Source of the DNA: CAYYTU01 sp964474655
Lineage (GTDB): Bacteria > Chloroflexota > Anaerolineae > B4-G1
Direction of reading: 5' to 3'
Assembly (NCBI GenBank): GCA_964474655.1
Contig: CAYYTU010000021.1
Coordinates: 1-46,109, forward strand
DNA: 46,109 bases
In this document: piece after piece, positions 16,405 through 24,604 of the stretch
Position numbering within the stretch: the first letter of the stretch is position 1
Layout of the letters: each line of letters opens with the position of its first letter
The notes under the pieces: model-generated
The model's database searches: none
The model's input: the letters and a program-made list of their open reading frames with translations, nothing else
What the model was told of the DNA's origin: nothing
Program-made: the position numbers and the translations under genes

Positions 16405-17061
16405 TTGCGCAAAGAAACGATGCGCTTACGAATCACGTTTTCCAAACGCGGCCTCATCAAATACACCTCTCACCTCGACCTGATGCGAGCGTGGGAGCGA
16501 GCCCTGCGCCGGGCCGGGGTGCCGCTGGCCTACTCCGGCGGCTACAACCCGCGGCCCAAGCTCCAGCTGGCGCGTGCGCTCCCCCTGGGCCACAGCGCCT
16601 CCAACGAGCTGCTCGACATCTGGCTGGAGGAGCCGATGATCGCGCCGGACGTCGCCCGGGCGCTGACGCCCGTGCTGCCCGAGGGATTGAGCGTCAAGGA
16701 GGTACGCGAGGTCGACCCGAAGGGGCCGGCCATGCAGACTCAAGTCGTGGCGACCGAGTACCGCGTCACCGTCGAGTGGGACGGGCCGCCGAAACAGATC
16801 GCCACGCGCATCGAGCAGGCGCTGGCGAAAGAAGAACTGCCGCACGAACGGCGCGGCAAGCGGTACAACCTGCGCCCGCTAATCGAACAGCTGCGCCTGG
16901 AAGCCAGCACCGACAGCGAGATCGTGCTGACGATGCGCCTTGCAGCCCGGCCTGGAGCCACCGGACGCCCCGAGGCCGTGCTCGACGTGCTGGGCCTGGG
17001 AGACGCCTTCGCCCGCTACCGCCGCGAGCGCCTGATCTGCACGTCCGATCAGGACGCATAG
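16405..17061 (+). CDS. TIGR03936 (DUF2344) radical-SAM-linked protein
   Basis: A 218-residue protein. The TIGR03936 signature is at the start: LRITFSKRGLIKYTSHLDLMRAWERALRRAGVPLAYSGGYNPRPKLQLARALPLGHSASNE. The family is either fused to TIGR03960 radical SAM proteins or encoded beside them, and its biochemical role is unknown. Here it is a stand-alone gene, 1.36 kb after the TIGR03960 gene, behind the aminopeptidase. The open frame starts at 16405 (ATGCGCAAAGAAACG...); initiation at ATG 16420 (MRLRITF) fits the family start better and is equally possible. Confidence 0.88.
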   Translation: MRKETMRLRITFSKRGLIKYTSHLDLMRAWERALRRAGVPLAYSGGYNPRPKLQLARALPLGHSASNELLDIWLEEPMIAPDVARALTPVLPEGLSVKEVREVDPKGPAMQTQVVATEYRVTVEWDGPPKQIATRIEQALAKEELPHERRGKRYNLRPLIEQLRLEASTDSEIVLTMRLAARPGATGRPEAVLDVLGLGDAFARYRRERLICTSDQDA

Positions 17062-17151
17062 TCATTCGCAAACGATAGACAGCTAACAGCCCTACGATCA
17101 CGTCCGATCCGGCTCGCGCCAGCGAGACAGCAGCCGAGATGGAGTAGTCCT

Positions 17152-19161
17152 ATGATCAATGTTGGACGCGAAATCTGCGGTCACTTCCCCAGCGCCCAGC
17201 GACGCGAGTGGCTGATCACCAATGGCATCGGCGGCTACGGCTCCGGCCCCGTGGCCGGCCCCCTGACGCGCCGCTACCACGGCCTGCTCATCGCGGCGCT
17301 CGACCCGCCGATGGGCCGCACGCTCCTGGTCACCGCGCTGGACGAAACGGCCCGGTACCACCACCGGGACTATCCCCTGTTCACCAATCGCTGGGCCAGC
17401 GGGGCCGTGCGCCCGAACGGCTACATCCACCTGGAGCGCTTTCGGCTGGAAGGCACCACGCCCATCTGGACCTTCGCCTGCGCCGACGCCCGGCTGGAGA
17501 AGCGAATCTGGATGGAGCCCGGCGCCAACACCACCTACGTGCGCTACGATCTCCAGCACGCGACCGCCCCGCTCTCGCTGACCATCAAGGCCCTGGTCAA
17601 CTACCGCGATCACCACGCCAGCACGCGGGCCGACGAGTGGGAGATGCACGTCGAACTGCGAGAACACGGCCTGCGAGTGACCGCTTTCGAGGGCGCGGTA
17701 CCGTTCTACCTGCTGAGCGAAGGCGCTGCGATCACGCCAGAGCACGTCTGGCACCACGACTACCTCCTGATCCAGGAGCGATATCGCGGGCTGGACGCTC
17801 GGGACGCCCACTTGAGCGTCGGTCATTTCCGCGCCCGGCTGCAGCCCGGCGAATCGCTGACCATCGTCGCCAGCACCGAGGCCGCGCCGGATTTAGACGG
17901 CGCATCGGCCTACGCCCGGCGTCGAGCCCACGAGCAGGAGATCCTGGAGCAGAGCCTCCCGCACCTCGCGCCGGACGATCCCGCCGCAGCGCCCGATTGG
18001 GTGCAGCGCTTCGTCCTGGCGGGCGATCAGTTCATCGTGCGCCGCCCCTCGCCCAGCAATTCCGAAGGGCGCACCATCATCGCCGGTTACCCCTGGTTCG
18101 GCGACTGGGGCCGCGACACAATGATCAGCCTGCCGGGGCTGACGCTCGCCACCGGACGCTACGACGTCGCCGCCCGTATTCTGCGCACCTTCGCGCACTT
18201 CTTGGATCGGGGGATGCTGCCCAACCGCTTCCCCGACGAGGGGCAAGCGCCCGCGTACAACACCGCGGACGCCACGCTCTGGTACATTGAGGCCATCCGC
18301 GCCTACCACGCCGCCACGGGCGACGATGCGCTGCTGCGCGATCTCTTCCCGGCGCTGGAGGCGATCATCGACTGGCACGAACGCGGCACGCGCTACAACA
18401 TCCACGTCGACCCGGACGACGGCCTGCTTTACGCCGGCGAGCCCGGCGTCCAGCTGACCTGGATGGACGCCAAGGTCGACGACTGGGTGGTCACGCCCCG
18501 CATCGGCAAGCCGGTGGAGATCAACGCACTCTGGTACAATGCGCTGCGGGTGATGGCCGAAGTGGCACAGCGCCTGGGCGAACCGTCCGAGCGCTACGCG
18601 ACGATGGCCCAGCGAGCGCGCGTCGGCTTCGCCCGCTTCTGGAACGACGACGCTGGCACCTGCTACGACGTGCTCGATGGCCCCGGTGGGCACGACGCCG
18701 CGCTGCGGCCCAATCAGCTGCTCGCCGTCGCGCTGCCACACAGCCCACTCGACGCCCATCAGCAACGAGCGGTGGTCGACGCCAGCGCCCGCCACCTGCT
18801 GACCTCCCACGGCCTGCGCAGCCTCTCCCCCGACGATCCGGCCTACGTCGGGCACTACGGCGGCGATCAGAGGCAACGGGACGTAGCCTACCATCAGGGG
18901 ACCGCCTGGGGCTGGCTGATCGGCCCGTTCGTCAGCGCCCACCTGCGTGTCTACGGCGATCCTGACCACACGCGATCCCTTCTGGCGCCGTTCGCCCACC
19001 ACCTGATCGACCACGGCGTCGGCACCATCAGCGAGATCTTCGACGGCGATCCGCCCTTCACACCGCGCGGCTGCATCGCCCAGGCCTGGAGCGTGGCGGA
19101 GGTGCTGCGAGCGTGGCAGACGATCCAGCATTGGGAAACAGGTAAGATCTCAACCCGTTAG
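17152..19161 (+). CDS. Glycogen debranching enzyme (amylo-alpha-1,6-glucosidase type)
   Basis: A 669-residue bacterial/archaeal-type debranching enzyme. The N-terminal GDE_N domain starts EWLITNGIGGYGSGPVAGPLTRRYHGLLIAAL. The (alpha/alpha)6-barrel GDE_C domain includes TIIAGYPWFGDWGRDTMISLPGL, with the WFxxWGRDxMI signature and a catalytic-region Asp. It continues with PNRFPDEGQAPAYNTADATLW, YNIHVDPDDGLLYAGEPGVQLTWMDAKVDDWVVTPR and YHQGTAWGWLIGPF. It hydrolyses alpha-1,6 branches of glycogen or related glucans in the cytoplasm and feeds glucose to the downstream glucose-6-phosphate pathway genes. The 90 bases before it hold nothing recognisable. Confidence 0.93.
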   Translation: MINVGREICGHFPSAQRREWLITNGIGGYGSGPVAGPLTRRYHGLLIAALDPPMGRTLLVTALDETARYHHRDYPLFTNRWASGAVRPNGYIHLERFRLEGTTPIWTFACADARLEKRIWMEPGANTTYVRYDLQHATAPLSLTIKALVNYRDHHASTRADEWEMHVELREHGLRVTAFEGAVPFYLLSEGAAITPEHVWHHDYLLIQERYRGLDARDAHLSVGHFRARLQPGESLTIVASTEAAPDLDGASAYARRRAHEQEILEQSLPHLAPDDPAAAPDWVQRFVLAGDQFIVRRPSPSNSEGRTIIAGYPWFGDWGRDTMISLPGLTLATGRYDVAARILRTFAHFLDRGMLPNRFPDEGQAPAYNTADATLWYIEAIRAYHAATGDDALLRDLFPALEAIIDWHERGTRYNIHVDPDDGLLYAGEPGVQLTWMDAKVDDWVVTPRIGKPVEINALWYNALRVMAEVAQRLGEPSERYATMAQRARVGFARFWNDDAGTCYDVLDGPGGHDAALRPNQLLAVALPHSPLDAHQQRAVVDASARHLLTSHGLRSLSPDDPAYVGHYGGDQRQRDVAYHQGTAWGWLIGPFVSAHLRVYGDPDHTRSLLAPFAHHLIDHGVGTISEIFDGDPPFTPRGCIAQAWSVAEVLRAWQTIQHWETGKISTR

Positions 19162-19211
19162 CACGTCAGAGTATTGCAAGCGACTTCACACCCCAAGGAG
19201 GGCAAGCAGTT

Positions 19212-20606
19212 ATGACCACAGCAGAACAGTATGACGCTATTTTGATTGGCGCCGGTCAGGCCAACAACCCCTTGTCGACGACGCTGGCCCAGGCCGGCTG
19301 GAAGGTCGCGCTCATCGAAGCGAAGCACGTCGGCGGCACGTGCGTCAACGAGGGCTGCACGCCGACCAAGACGATGGTCGCCAGCGCCCGCGCCGCCCAC
19401 GTGGCCCGCCGCTCGTCCGACTATGGGGTCCACACCGGGCCGGTGACGGTCGATATGGCCCGCGTGCGGGAACGAAAACGGAATGTCGTCGAGCGCTTTC
19501 GCAGCGGCAGCCGAAGGCGCGTCGAAGACGCCGCTGGCGTCGAGCTACTGATGGGCCAGGCCCGCTTCGTCGGCCCCAAGACGGTCGCGGTGGACCCGAA
19601 CGACGGCGATACCCGCCAGCTGACCGCCGACAAGATCTTCATCAACACCGGGCAGCGCCCCAGAAGGCCCGATATTTCCGGGCTGGACGGGGTCCCTTAT
19701 CGCGATTCGACCTCGATTATGAAGCTGGACACGGTGCCCGGGCACCTGATCGTGGTCGGGGGCGGCTACGTCGGCGTCGAGTTCGGACAGATGTTCCGCC
19801 GCTTCGGGGCCGCGGTGACCATCGTGCAGCGGAGCGAGCAGCTGCTCACCCACGAGGATCGCGACATCGCCGAGGAGATCACCCAGATCCTGCGCGAGGA
19901 CGGCCTGGAGATCCTGCTCAACACCGACACACAATCGGTCGCGCAAGACGCTGCCAGCCAGATCCGCTTGACGGTGGAGGCGCCTGAGGGCGAACGCATC
20001 ATCTGCGGCTCCCACCTGCTGATCGCCACCGGGCGCGTGCCCAACACCGAGCAGCTCAACCTGGCGGCCGCCAGGGTCGAGACCAGCAGTCGCGGCTACA
20101 TCAAAGTGAACGAACGCCTGGAGACGAACGCGCCGGGCATCTACGCCCTGGGCGACGTGAAAGGCGGCCCGGCCTTCACGCACATCGCCTACGACGACTT
20201 CCGCATCATCCGCGCCAACCTGCTGGAAGGCGGCGACGCGACCACGGAGGGACGCTTGATCCCCTACACCGTCTTCATCGACCCGCAGCTCGGCGGCGTC
20301 GGCCTGACCGAGCGGCAAGCACGCGACCAGGGGCGCAACGTCAGGATCGCCAAACTGCCGATGAGCCACGTGGCCCGCGCTATAGAGACGGACGAGACGC
20401 GCGGCCTGATAAAGGTCATCGTCGACGCCGACACCGATCAGATCCTGGGCGCCGCCATCCTGGGCCGCGAGGGGGGCGAGGTGATGGGAGTGCTGCAGAC
20501 GGCGATGATGGGTGAGCTGCCGTACACGGCCCTGCGCGACACGGCCTTCGCGCACCCGACGCTGACGGAATCACTCAACAACCTGTTTATGACGCTGAAG
20601 GATTGA
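19212..20606 (+). CDS. FAD-dependent pyridine nucleotide-disulfide oxidoreductase (mercuric reductase/Lpd-like)
   Basis: A 464-residue flavoprotein. The FAD-binding motif near the N-terminus is GAGQANNP, in place of the common GAGPAG. The redox-active pair is GTCVNEGCTPTK (Cys44, Cys49). The NAD(P)H site is VVGGGYVGVEFG, a second FAD segment is GIYALGDVKGG, and the dimerisation domain ends FAHPTLTESLNNLF with the catalytic His-Pro. It has no N-terminal metal-binding domain and no C-terminal vicinal Cys pair, so true mercuric reductase activity is not supported. The electron acceptor is unknown. A strong Shine-Dalgarno (AAGGAGGG) precedes it; it overlaps or abuts the NAD(P)HX epimerase gene in the same operon. 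Confidence 0.88.
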   Translation: MTTAEQYDAILIGAGQANNPLSTTLAQAGWKVALIEAKHVGGTCVNEGCTPTKTMVASARAAHVARRSSDYGVHTGPVTVDMARVRERKRNVVERFRSGSRRRVEDAAGVELLMGQARFVGPKTVAVDPNDGDTRQLTADKIFINTGQRPRRPDISGLDGVPYRDSTSIMKLDTVPGHLIVVGGGYVGVEFGQMFRRFGAAVTIVQRSEQLLTHEDRDIAEEITQILREDGLEILLNTDTQSVAQDAASQIRLTVEAPEGERIICGSHLLIATGRVPNTEQLNLAAARVETSSRGYIKVNERLETNAPGIYALGDVKGGPAFTHIAYDDFRIIRANLLEGGDATTEGRLIPYTVFIDPQLGGVGLTERQARDQGRNVRIAKLPMSHVARAIETDETRGLIKVIVDADTDQILGAAILGREGGEVMGVLQTAMMGELPYTALRDTAFAHPTLTESLNNLFMTLKD

Positions 20607-20656
20607 GAACGCAGAAACGCAGAGACGTGGAAGAGCGAAGCCGCAGAGAGGTCAAG

Positions 20657-21688
20657 ATGCAGCGAGCAGAGACGCCGCTCACGTTCCGCAGCGACGAAGG
20701 TCGCACCGTGCCGGCGGTGACCGCCGCGCAGATGCGGGAGGTAGACCGCATCGCCGTCGAGATATTCGGCTTGACCATCTTGCAGATGATGGAGAACGCC
20801 GGGCGCAACCTGGCGGGGAACGTGATCGAGATGCTAGGCGATGAGCATGGCCAGATCGCCGTGCTGGCCGGGTCGGGCGGCAACGGCGGCGGAGGGCTTT
20901 GTTGCGCCCGCCACCTGCACAATCGGGGATTCACGGTCTGGATCGTGCTCAGCAAGGACGCAAGCAATCTGAAAGGCGCGGCCCACCACCAGCTGCACAT
21001 CCTGCAAGCCGCGGGCATAGAGCCGGTCGAGCCGTCAAAGGCCGAGGAGGTCATTCGCCGGGCGGACGTCGTCGTCGACGCGCTGATCGGCTACAGCCTG
21101 CGCGGCGCACCACGAGGCCGGGCCGCCGAGCTGATCGAACAATGTAACGCATTCGCCGCGCGCGTCCTCGCGCTGGACGTGCCCTCGGGGCTGGACGCCA
21201 CGACCGGAGAAACGCCGGGCGCGGTCGTCCAGCCGGAGCGCACTTTGACCCTGGCCCTGCCCAAGACCGGCCTGCAGGGTGTGCCCGGCGAGCTCTACCT
21301 GGCCGACATCGGTATCCCGCCAGCGGTCTACGACCAGCTGGGCCTCGCGGTCGAGACGCCGTTCAGAGGACGCTACTGGCTAAAATTGACGTCGCATCAG
21401 AACCAAGCAGAGGAGCAGATGGACAGACGGGAGAAACAACCAGCGTGGATCACGACCATCGACGAGGACGAAGCCGGCGACGCGCTGGCGGAAGCCTACC
21501 AGCGATGCGCCGACAAAAACACCGGACGCGCGGCGCACATCATGAAGGTGCACAGCCTGAGCCCGCAGTCGATGCTCGACCACCGCGCCCTCTACCGCAC
21601 GCTGATGTTCGGCCCTTCGCCGCTGAAGCGGTACCAGCGGGAGATGATCGGCGTGGTGACTGCGGCGCTGAACCAGTGCGAGTATTGA
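20657..21688 (+). CDS. nnrE: NAD(P)H-hydrate epimerase (YjeF_N), joined in frame to an AhpD-like N-terminal half
   Basis: Residues 1 to about 245 are a YjeF N-terminal domain: TAAQMREVDRIAVEIFGLTILQMMENAGRN, VLAGSGGNGGGGLCCARHL, VVVDALIGYSLRGAPRGRAAELI, ALDVPSGLDATTGETPGA and LTLALPKTGL. It epimerises damaged NAD(P)HX. The usual second domain (the dehydratase NnrD) is absent. The frame runs on without a stop into the first half of an AhpD-like protein and ends at TGA 21686-21688, which I read as selenocysteine (see the next entries). The product may therefore be a fusion (20657-22000, about 447 residues), or translation may restart at ATG 21419. ATG 20657 is preferred (GAGAGG upstream); the frame is open to TTG 20603. 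Confidence 0.82.
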   Translation: MQRAETPLTFRSDEGRTVPAVTAAQMREVDRIAVEIFGLTILQMMENAGRNLAGNVIEMLGDEHGQIAVLAGSGGNGGGGLCCARHLHNRGFTVWIVLSKDASNLKGAAHHQLHILQAAGIEPVEPSKAEEVIRRADVVVDALIGYSLRGAPRGRAAELIEQCNAFAARVLALDVPSGLDATTGETPGAVVQPERTLTLALPKTGLQGVPGELYLADIGIPPAVYDQLGLAVETPFRGRYWLKLTSHQNQAEEQMDRREKQPAWITTIDEDEAGDALAEAYQRCADKNTGRAAHIMKVHSLSPQSMLDHRALYRTLMFGPSPLKRYQREMIGVVTAALNQCEY

Positions 21689-22000
21689 ATGGCCCACCAC
21701 GGAGAGGCTCTCCGTCGGTTGACCAAAGACGAGGCCCTGGTGGCCCAGCTCAAGAAGGACTACATCGCCGCCCCGCTCAATGAGAGCGACCGGACGATGC
21801 TTGACTACGTCGCCAAGCTGACCCGCACGCCATCTGACGTGACTGTTGACGACATACACTCACTACACGAAGCAGGGTTCGAGGATCGCGCCATTCTGGA
21901 TATCGCCCAGATCACGGCCTACTTCGCATTCGTCACCCGTATGGCCGATGGGCTGGGCGTGTCCCTGGAGGACTACTGGAATGATGACGCTGGGAGGTAA
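21419..22000 (+). CDS. AhpD-like peroxidase-related protein, probable selenoprotein (UGA-encoded Sec)
   Basis: Read through the TGA at 21686-21688, the frame gives a full-length 193-residue peroxidase-related protein of the AhpD/carboxymuconolactone decarboxylase group. The N-terminal part is ALAEAYQRCADKNTGRAAHIMKVHSLSP. The core is FGPSPLKRYQREMIGVVTAALNQCEY-U-MAHHGEALRRLTKDE. The C-terminal half is PLNESDRTMLDYVAKLTRTPSDVT ... AILDIAQITAYFAFVTRMADGLGVSLEDYW. The TGA replaces the second Cys of the CxxC motif (residue 90 from this start), where AhpD has its reactive thiol. No other lesion is seen. ATG 21419 has AGAGGAG just upstream, but the frame is also continuous with nnrE. The main alternative is a single nonsense mutation or sequencing error. 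pgi follows after 3 bases. Confidence 0.72.
21686..21715 (+). promoter_or_regulatory. Candidate Sec UGA codon with bacterial SECIS hairpin
   Basis: TGA (21686-21688) is followed by a perfect 7-bp hairpin: ACGGAGA (21699-21705), loop GGC (21706-21708), TCTCCGT (21709-21715). Seventeen bases separate the TGA from the loop, within the 16-37 range usual for bacterial SECIS elements, and the loop begins with G as expected for SelB binding. It lies inside the coding frame, as bacterial SECIS elements do. Confidence 0.65.
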
Positions 22001-22003
22001 GCG

Positions 22004-23674
22004 ATGACAGAGTTGCACCAATCAGGTAACTATCGAGCAACGGTAAAGGCAGCGCTGGAGACGATGACCGCGGACGAGATCATCGAGCGCATCTGGAAGC
22101 ACGATCACACCGTCTGGAAGCCCGATCCTGACGAGATCACCAATCGGCTCGGCTGGCTCCACATCGCCAGCACGATGGAGGAGCAGATCCCGCGCCTGGA
22201 GCAGCTGGTGGAGAACGTCCGCGACGACGATTACACGGACGTGCTGCTGATGGGCATGGGCGGCTCCAGCCTGGCCCCGGAGGTCTTCAGCACGATCTTC
22301 GATGACGAGGACGGGCTGGAGCTGGCCGTCCTGGACAGCACCGACCCGGGCGCCGTCCTGAGCTACACCGAGCAGCTCGATCTGAGCCGCACGCTGTTCA
22401 TCGTGGCCAGCAAATCGGGCACCACTACGGAGACGCTCTCATTCTTCAAGTTCTTCTACCGCCGCGCCGTCGAGGCGCTGGGCGAGGAGGAGGCCGGCGA
22501 ACACTTCGTCGCCGTCACCGATCCGGGCAGCCACCTGGTCGATCTGGGCGAGCAGCACCGCTTCCAGGCCGTCTTCCGCAACGATCCCCACATCGGCGGG
22601 CGCTACTCGGCCCTCTCGTTCTTTGGGCTGGTGCCAGCGGCGCTGGTGGGCGTGGACGTGGGCCGCCTGCTGGATCGGGCCCTGGCGATGACCGCCGACT
22701 GTGCATCCTCCGTGCCCGCCGCGGATAACCGATGCGCTCAGCTGGGCGCCATCCTGGGCGAGCTGGCCCAGGCCGGACGGGACAAGGTCACCATCGTCAT
22801 CTCGGATCCGATAGCGAGCTTCGGCGACTGGGTGGAGCAGCTGATGGCCGAAAGCACCGGCAAGTCCGGCACCGGGATTCTGCCCGTGGTGGGCGAGCCG
22901 CTGGGGCCGCCGGCGGTCTACGGCGACGACCGGCTCTTCGTCCAGCTGCGGCTGGAGGGCGACGACGCTCACGATGCCGCACTGGCCGAGATTGAGGAGG
23001 CCGGTCATCCGGTGGTGACGCTGAACCTGCGCGATCGCTACGACCTGGGCGAGCAGATCTTCCTCTGGGAGATGGCCATCGCCGTGGCCGGCTACCGGCT
23101 GGGCATCCAGCCCTTCAATCAGCCCAACGTCGAGGCGGCCAAGGTGCAGGCGCGTCGGATGGTGGAGCGATACACGGAGACAGGCGAGCTGCCGAGCGGC
23201 GAATCGGCCCCGGTGACTGCCGATGCGCTGCACGCCTTCCTGGCCGAGCGACCCACCGGCGGCAGCCCCTCGCCGCACGCCGACCGCAGCTACATCGCGC
23301 TCCAGGCCTACGTGCAACCAACGCCGGAGACGACGGAAGCCCTGCAAGCGTTGCGCGTCCAGCTGCGCGACCGGTATCAGCTGGCGACGACGCTTGGCTA
23401 CGGTCCGCGCTTCCTCCACTCCACCGGGCAGCTGCACAAGGGCGACGCCGGGAACGGGCTCTTCATCCAGTTCACTTCGGATAGCCCGCGCGACGCCGCC
23501 ATTCCCGATGAGCCTGGTGCAGAGGAGAGCTCGATTACCTTCGGCGTGCTGAAGATGGCCCAGGCCCTGGGCGACCGCCAGGCGCTGGAAGATGCAGGAC
23601 GACGCGTGATCCGCTTCCATCTGGGGGAGAAAGTGATCAAGGGCTTACAGCAGCTGACCGAGACTGAATCATAA
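22004..23674 (+). CDS. pgi: Glucose-6-phosphate isomerase (Tal-Pgi-type, stand-alone)
   Basis: A 556-residue phosphoglucose isomerase with SIS folds: LLMGMGGSSLAPEVFS, IVASKSGTTTETLSFFKFFY, HIGGRYSALSFFGLVPAALVG and the C-terminal TLGYGPRFLHSTGQLHKGD. The sequence style is that of the isomerase half of bifunctional transaldolase-isomerase proteins of cyanobacteria and Chloroflexota, but no transaldolase domain is attached. It interconverts glucose-6-P and fructose-6-P in the cytoplasm. Its Shine-Dalgarno GGGAGG overlaps the end of the AhpD-like gene, only 3 bases upstream, so the two are translationally close. gnd, zwf and pgl downstream take its product through the oxidative pentose phosphate route. 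Confidence 0.93.
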   Translation: MTELHQSGNYRATVKAALETMTADEIIERIWKHDHTVWKPDPDEITNRLGWLHIASTMEEQIPRLEQLVENVRDDDYTDVLLMGMGGSSLAPEVFSTIFDDEDGLELAVLDSTDPGAVLSYTEQLDLSRTLFIVASKSGTTTETLSFFKFFYRRAVEALGEEEAGEHFVAVTDPGSHLVDLGEQHRFQAVFRNDPHIGGRYSALSFFGLVPAALVGVDVGRLLDRALAMTADCASSVPAADNRCAQLGAILGELAQAGRDKVTIVISDPIASFGDWVEQLMAESTGKSGTGILPVVGEPLGPPAVYGDDRLFVQLRLEGDDAHDAALAEIEEAGHPVVTLNLRDRYDLGEQIFLWEMAIAVAGYRLGIQPFNQPNVEAAKVQARRMVERYTETGELPSGESAPVTADALHAFLAERPTGGSPSPHADRSYIALQAYVQPTPETTEALQALRVQLRDRYQLATTLGYGPRFLHSTGQLHKGDAGNGLFIQFTSDSPRDAAIPDEPGAEESSITFGVLKMAQALGDRQALEDAGRRVIRFHLGEKVIKGLQQLTETES

Positions 23675-23736
23675 CCCGCGCGAACGCCCCAGAAACCCAT
23701 CGCAGCCTGACGCGTCCCAATGGAGAAGAGAGAAGG

Positions 23737-24489
23737 ATGATGAAAGAAAGCACCAGAAACCTCAATCACCCGCACGGGCGACGACAAACGCTTGTGCTGA
23801 TACTGAGCCTCATAATCCTGGCCGCATTGGCCTTAAGCGCTTGTGGGTCGGAAGCCTCGCAAGCGGAGCTGCCGGACGATGGCCCGCCGCCCGTCACCTC
23901 TCAGGAGGCCGCGCAGCGCTTCGTCGAAAAGGTCGTCGCCGCCGGAGAGAGCAGCAAGGCGGGCGGGCAATTCACATTGACCGTCACAGAAGAGGAGGTC
24001 AACTCCTTCCTCACGATTGGGGCTACGTTGCTCGAACAACTCCAGACCGTGCCCCTCGAAGATATCGACCCAACCGACGCATTGCCTGGCCTGGGCGAGA
24101 TCGAAGAGAGGTCCGAATGGGAGGCACTGCTGAAACAGATGGAGAAATTACCGGACGTCCAACTTCCGAACGTCGGGACGGGCTTGACCATTGAGGAACC
24201 TCAAGTTCACTTCCGGGGCGACGGGCGGGTCATCGTGCACGGCTACGGTAAAATCCTGCGCTGGCGACAACCTGTCCGCGCCGTCGTAACAGCTCACGCC
24301 GCGGACGGTGAGCTGGAGATCGATTTCGTCGAAGGGCAGTTGGGAAACGTCTCAATGCCGGAGTTCATCTTCGACATAATCGGCAAAAGCGTCACCGAGG
24401 CGCTGGTACTGGGCCAGGATTATGCCGAAATCACCGAGATTCGCGTGAGCGAGGGTACCCTGACGCTGACCGGACGGCGCAAGCCGTAA
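23737..24489 (+). CDS. Predicted lipoprotein of unknown function
   Basis: A 250-residue protein with a type II signal peptide: a basic N-terminus, the hydrophobic stretch LVLILSLIILAALA and lipobox LSAC (Cys36). The mature part begins with an acidic, Pro-rich spacer. It is then alpha/beta, with QFTLTVTEEEVNSFLTIGATLLEQL, EEPQVHFRGDGRVIVHGYGKIL and a C-terminal ITEIRVSEGTLTLTGRR that repeats a beta-strand motif. I do not recognise a named domain; the layout resembles lipid-binding or DUF2140-like lipoproteins but is not assigned. It sits between pgi and gnd in the same direction, 62 bases after pgi. Confidence 0.8.
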   Translation: MMKESTRNLNHPHGRRQTLVLILSLIILAALALSACGSEASQAELPDDGPPPVTSQEAAQRFVEKVVAAGESSKAGGQFTLTVTEEEVNSFLTIGATLLEQLQTVPLEDIDPTDALPGLGEIEERSEWEALLKQMEKLPDVQLPNVGTGLTIEEPQVHFRGDGRVIVHGYGKILRWRQPVRAVVTAHAADGELEIDFVEGQLGNVSMPEFIFDIIGKSVTEALVLGQDYAEITEIRVSEGTLTLTGRRKP

Positions 24490-24604
24490 GCAATCAGCGG
24501 GTAAAAAGTGCTTTGGTCGCTCTCCCGACCGCACCAGCAGCAGATCAATTTCACAGATAACGTTTTGGGAGTCACTTAGCCAACACAGAATAGGAGGATT
24601 TCAA

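Noticed and set aside
17893..19131. A 412-codon minus-strand frame opposite the debranching enzyme, and similar long frames at 19545-20555 and 22439-23620
   Set aside because: Each is antisense to a well-identified enzyme and shows shadow-type composition without motifs or ribosome sites.
19212..20606. Naming the disulfide oxidoreductase mercuric reductase (merA)
   Set aside because: There is no N-terminal heavy-metal-binding domain, no C-terminal Cys pair and no mer genes nearby.
21689..22000. A separate 103-residue gene after the TGA
   Set aside because: It has no Shine-Dalgarno, begins exactly after the Cys position of the family motif, and by itself would be half a domain. Read-through of TGA as Sec explains it better; a nonsense mutation remains possible.
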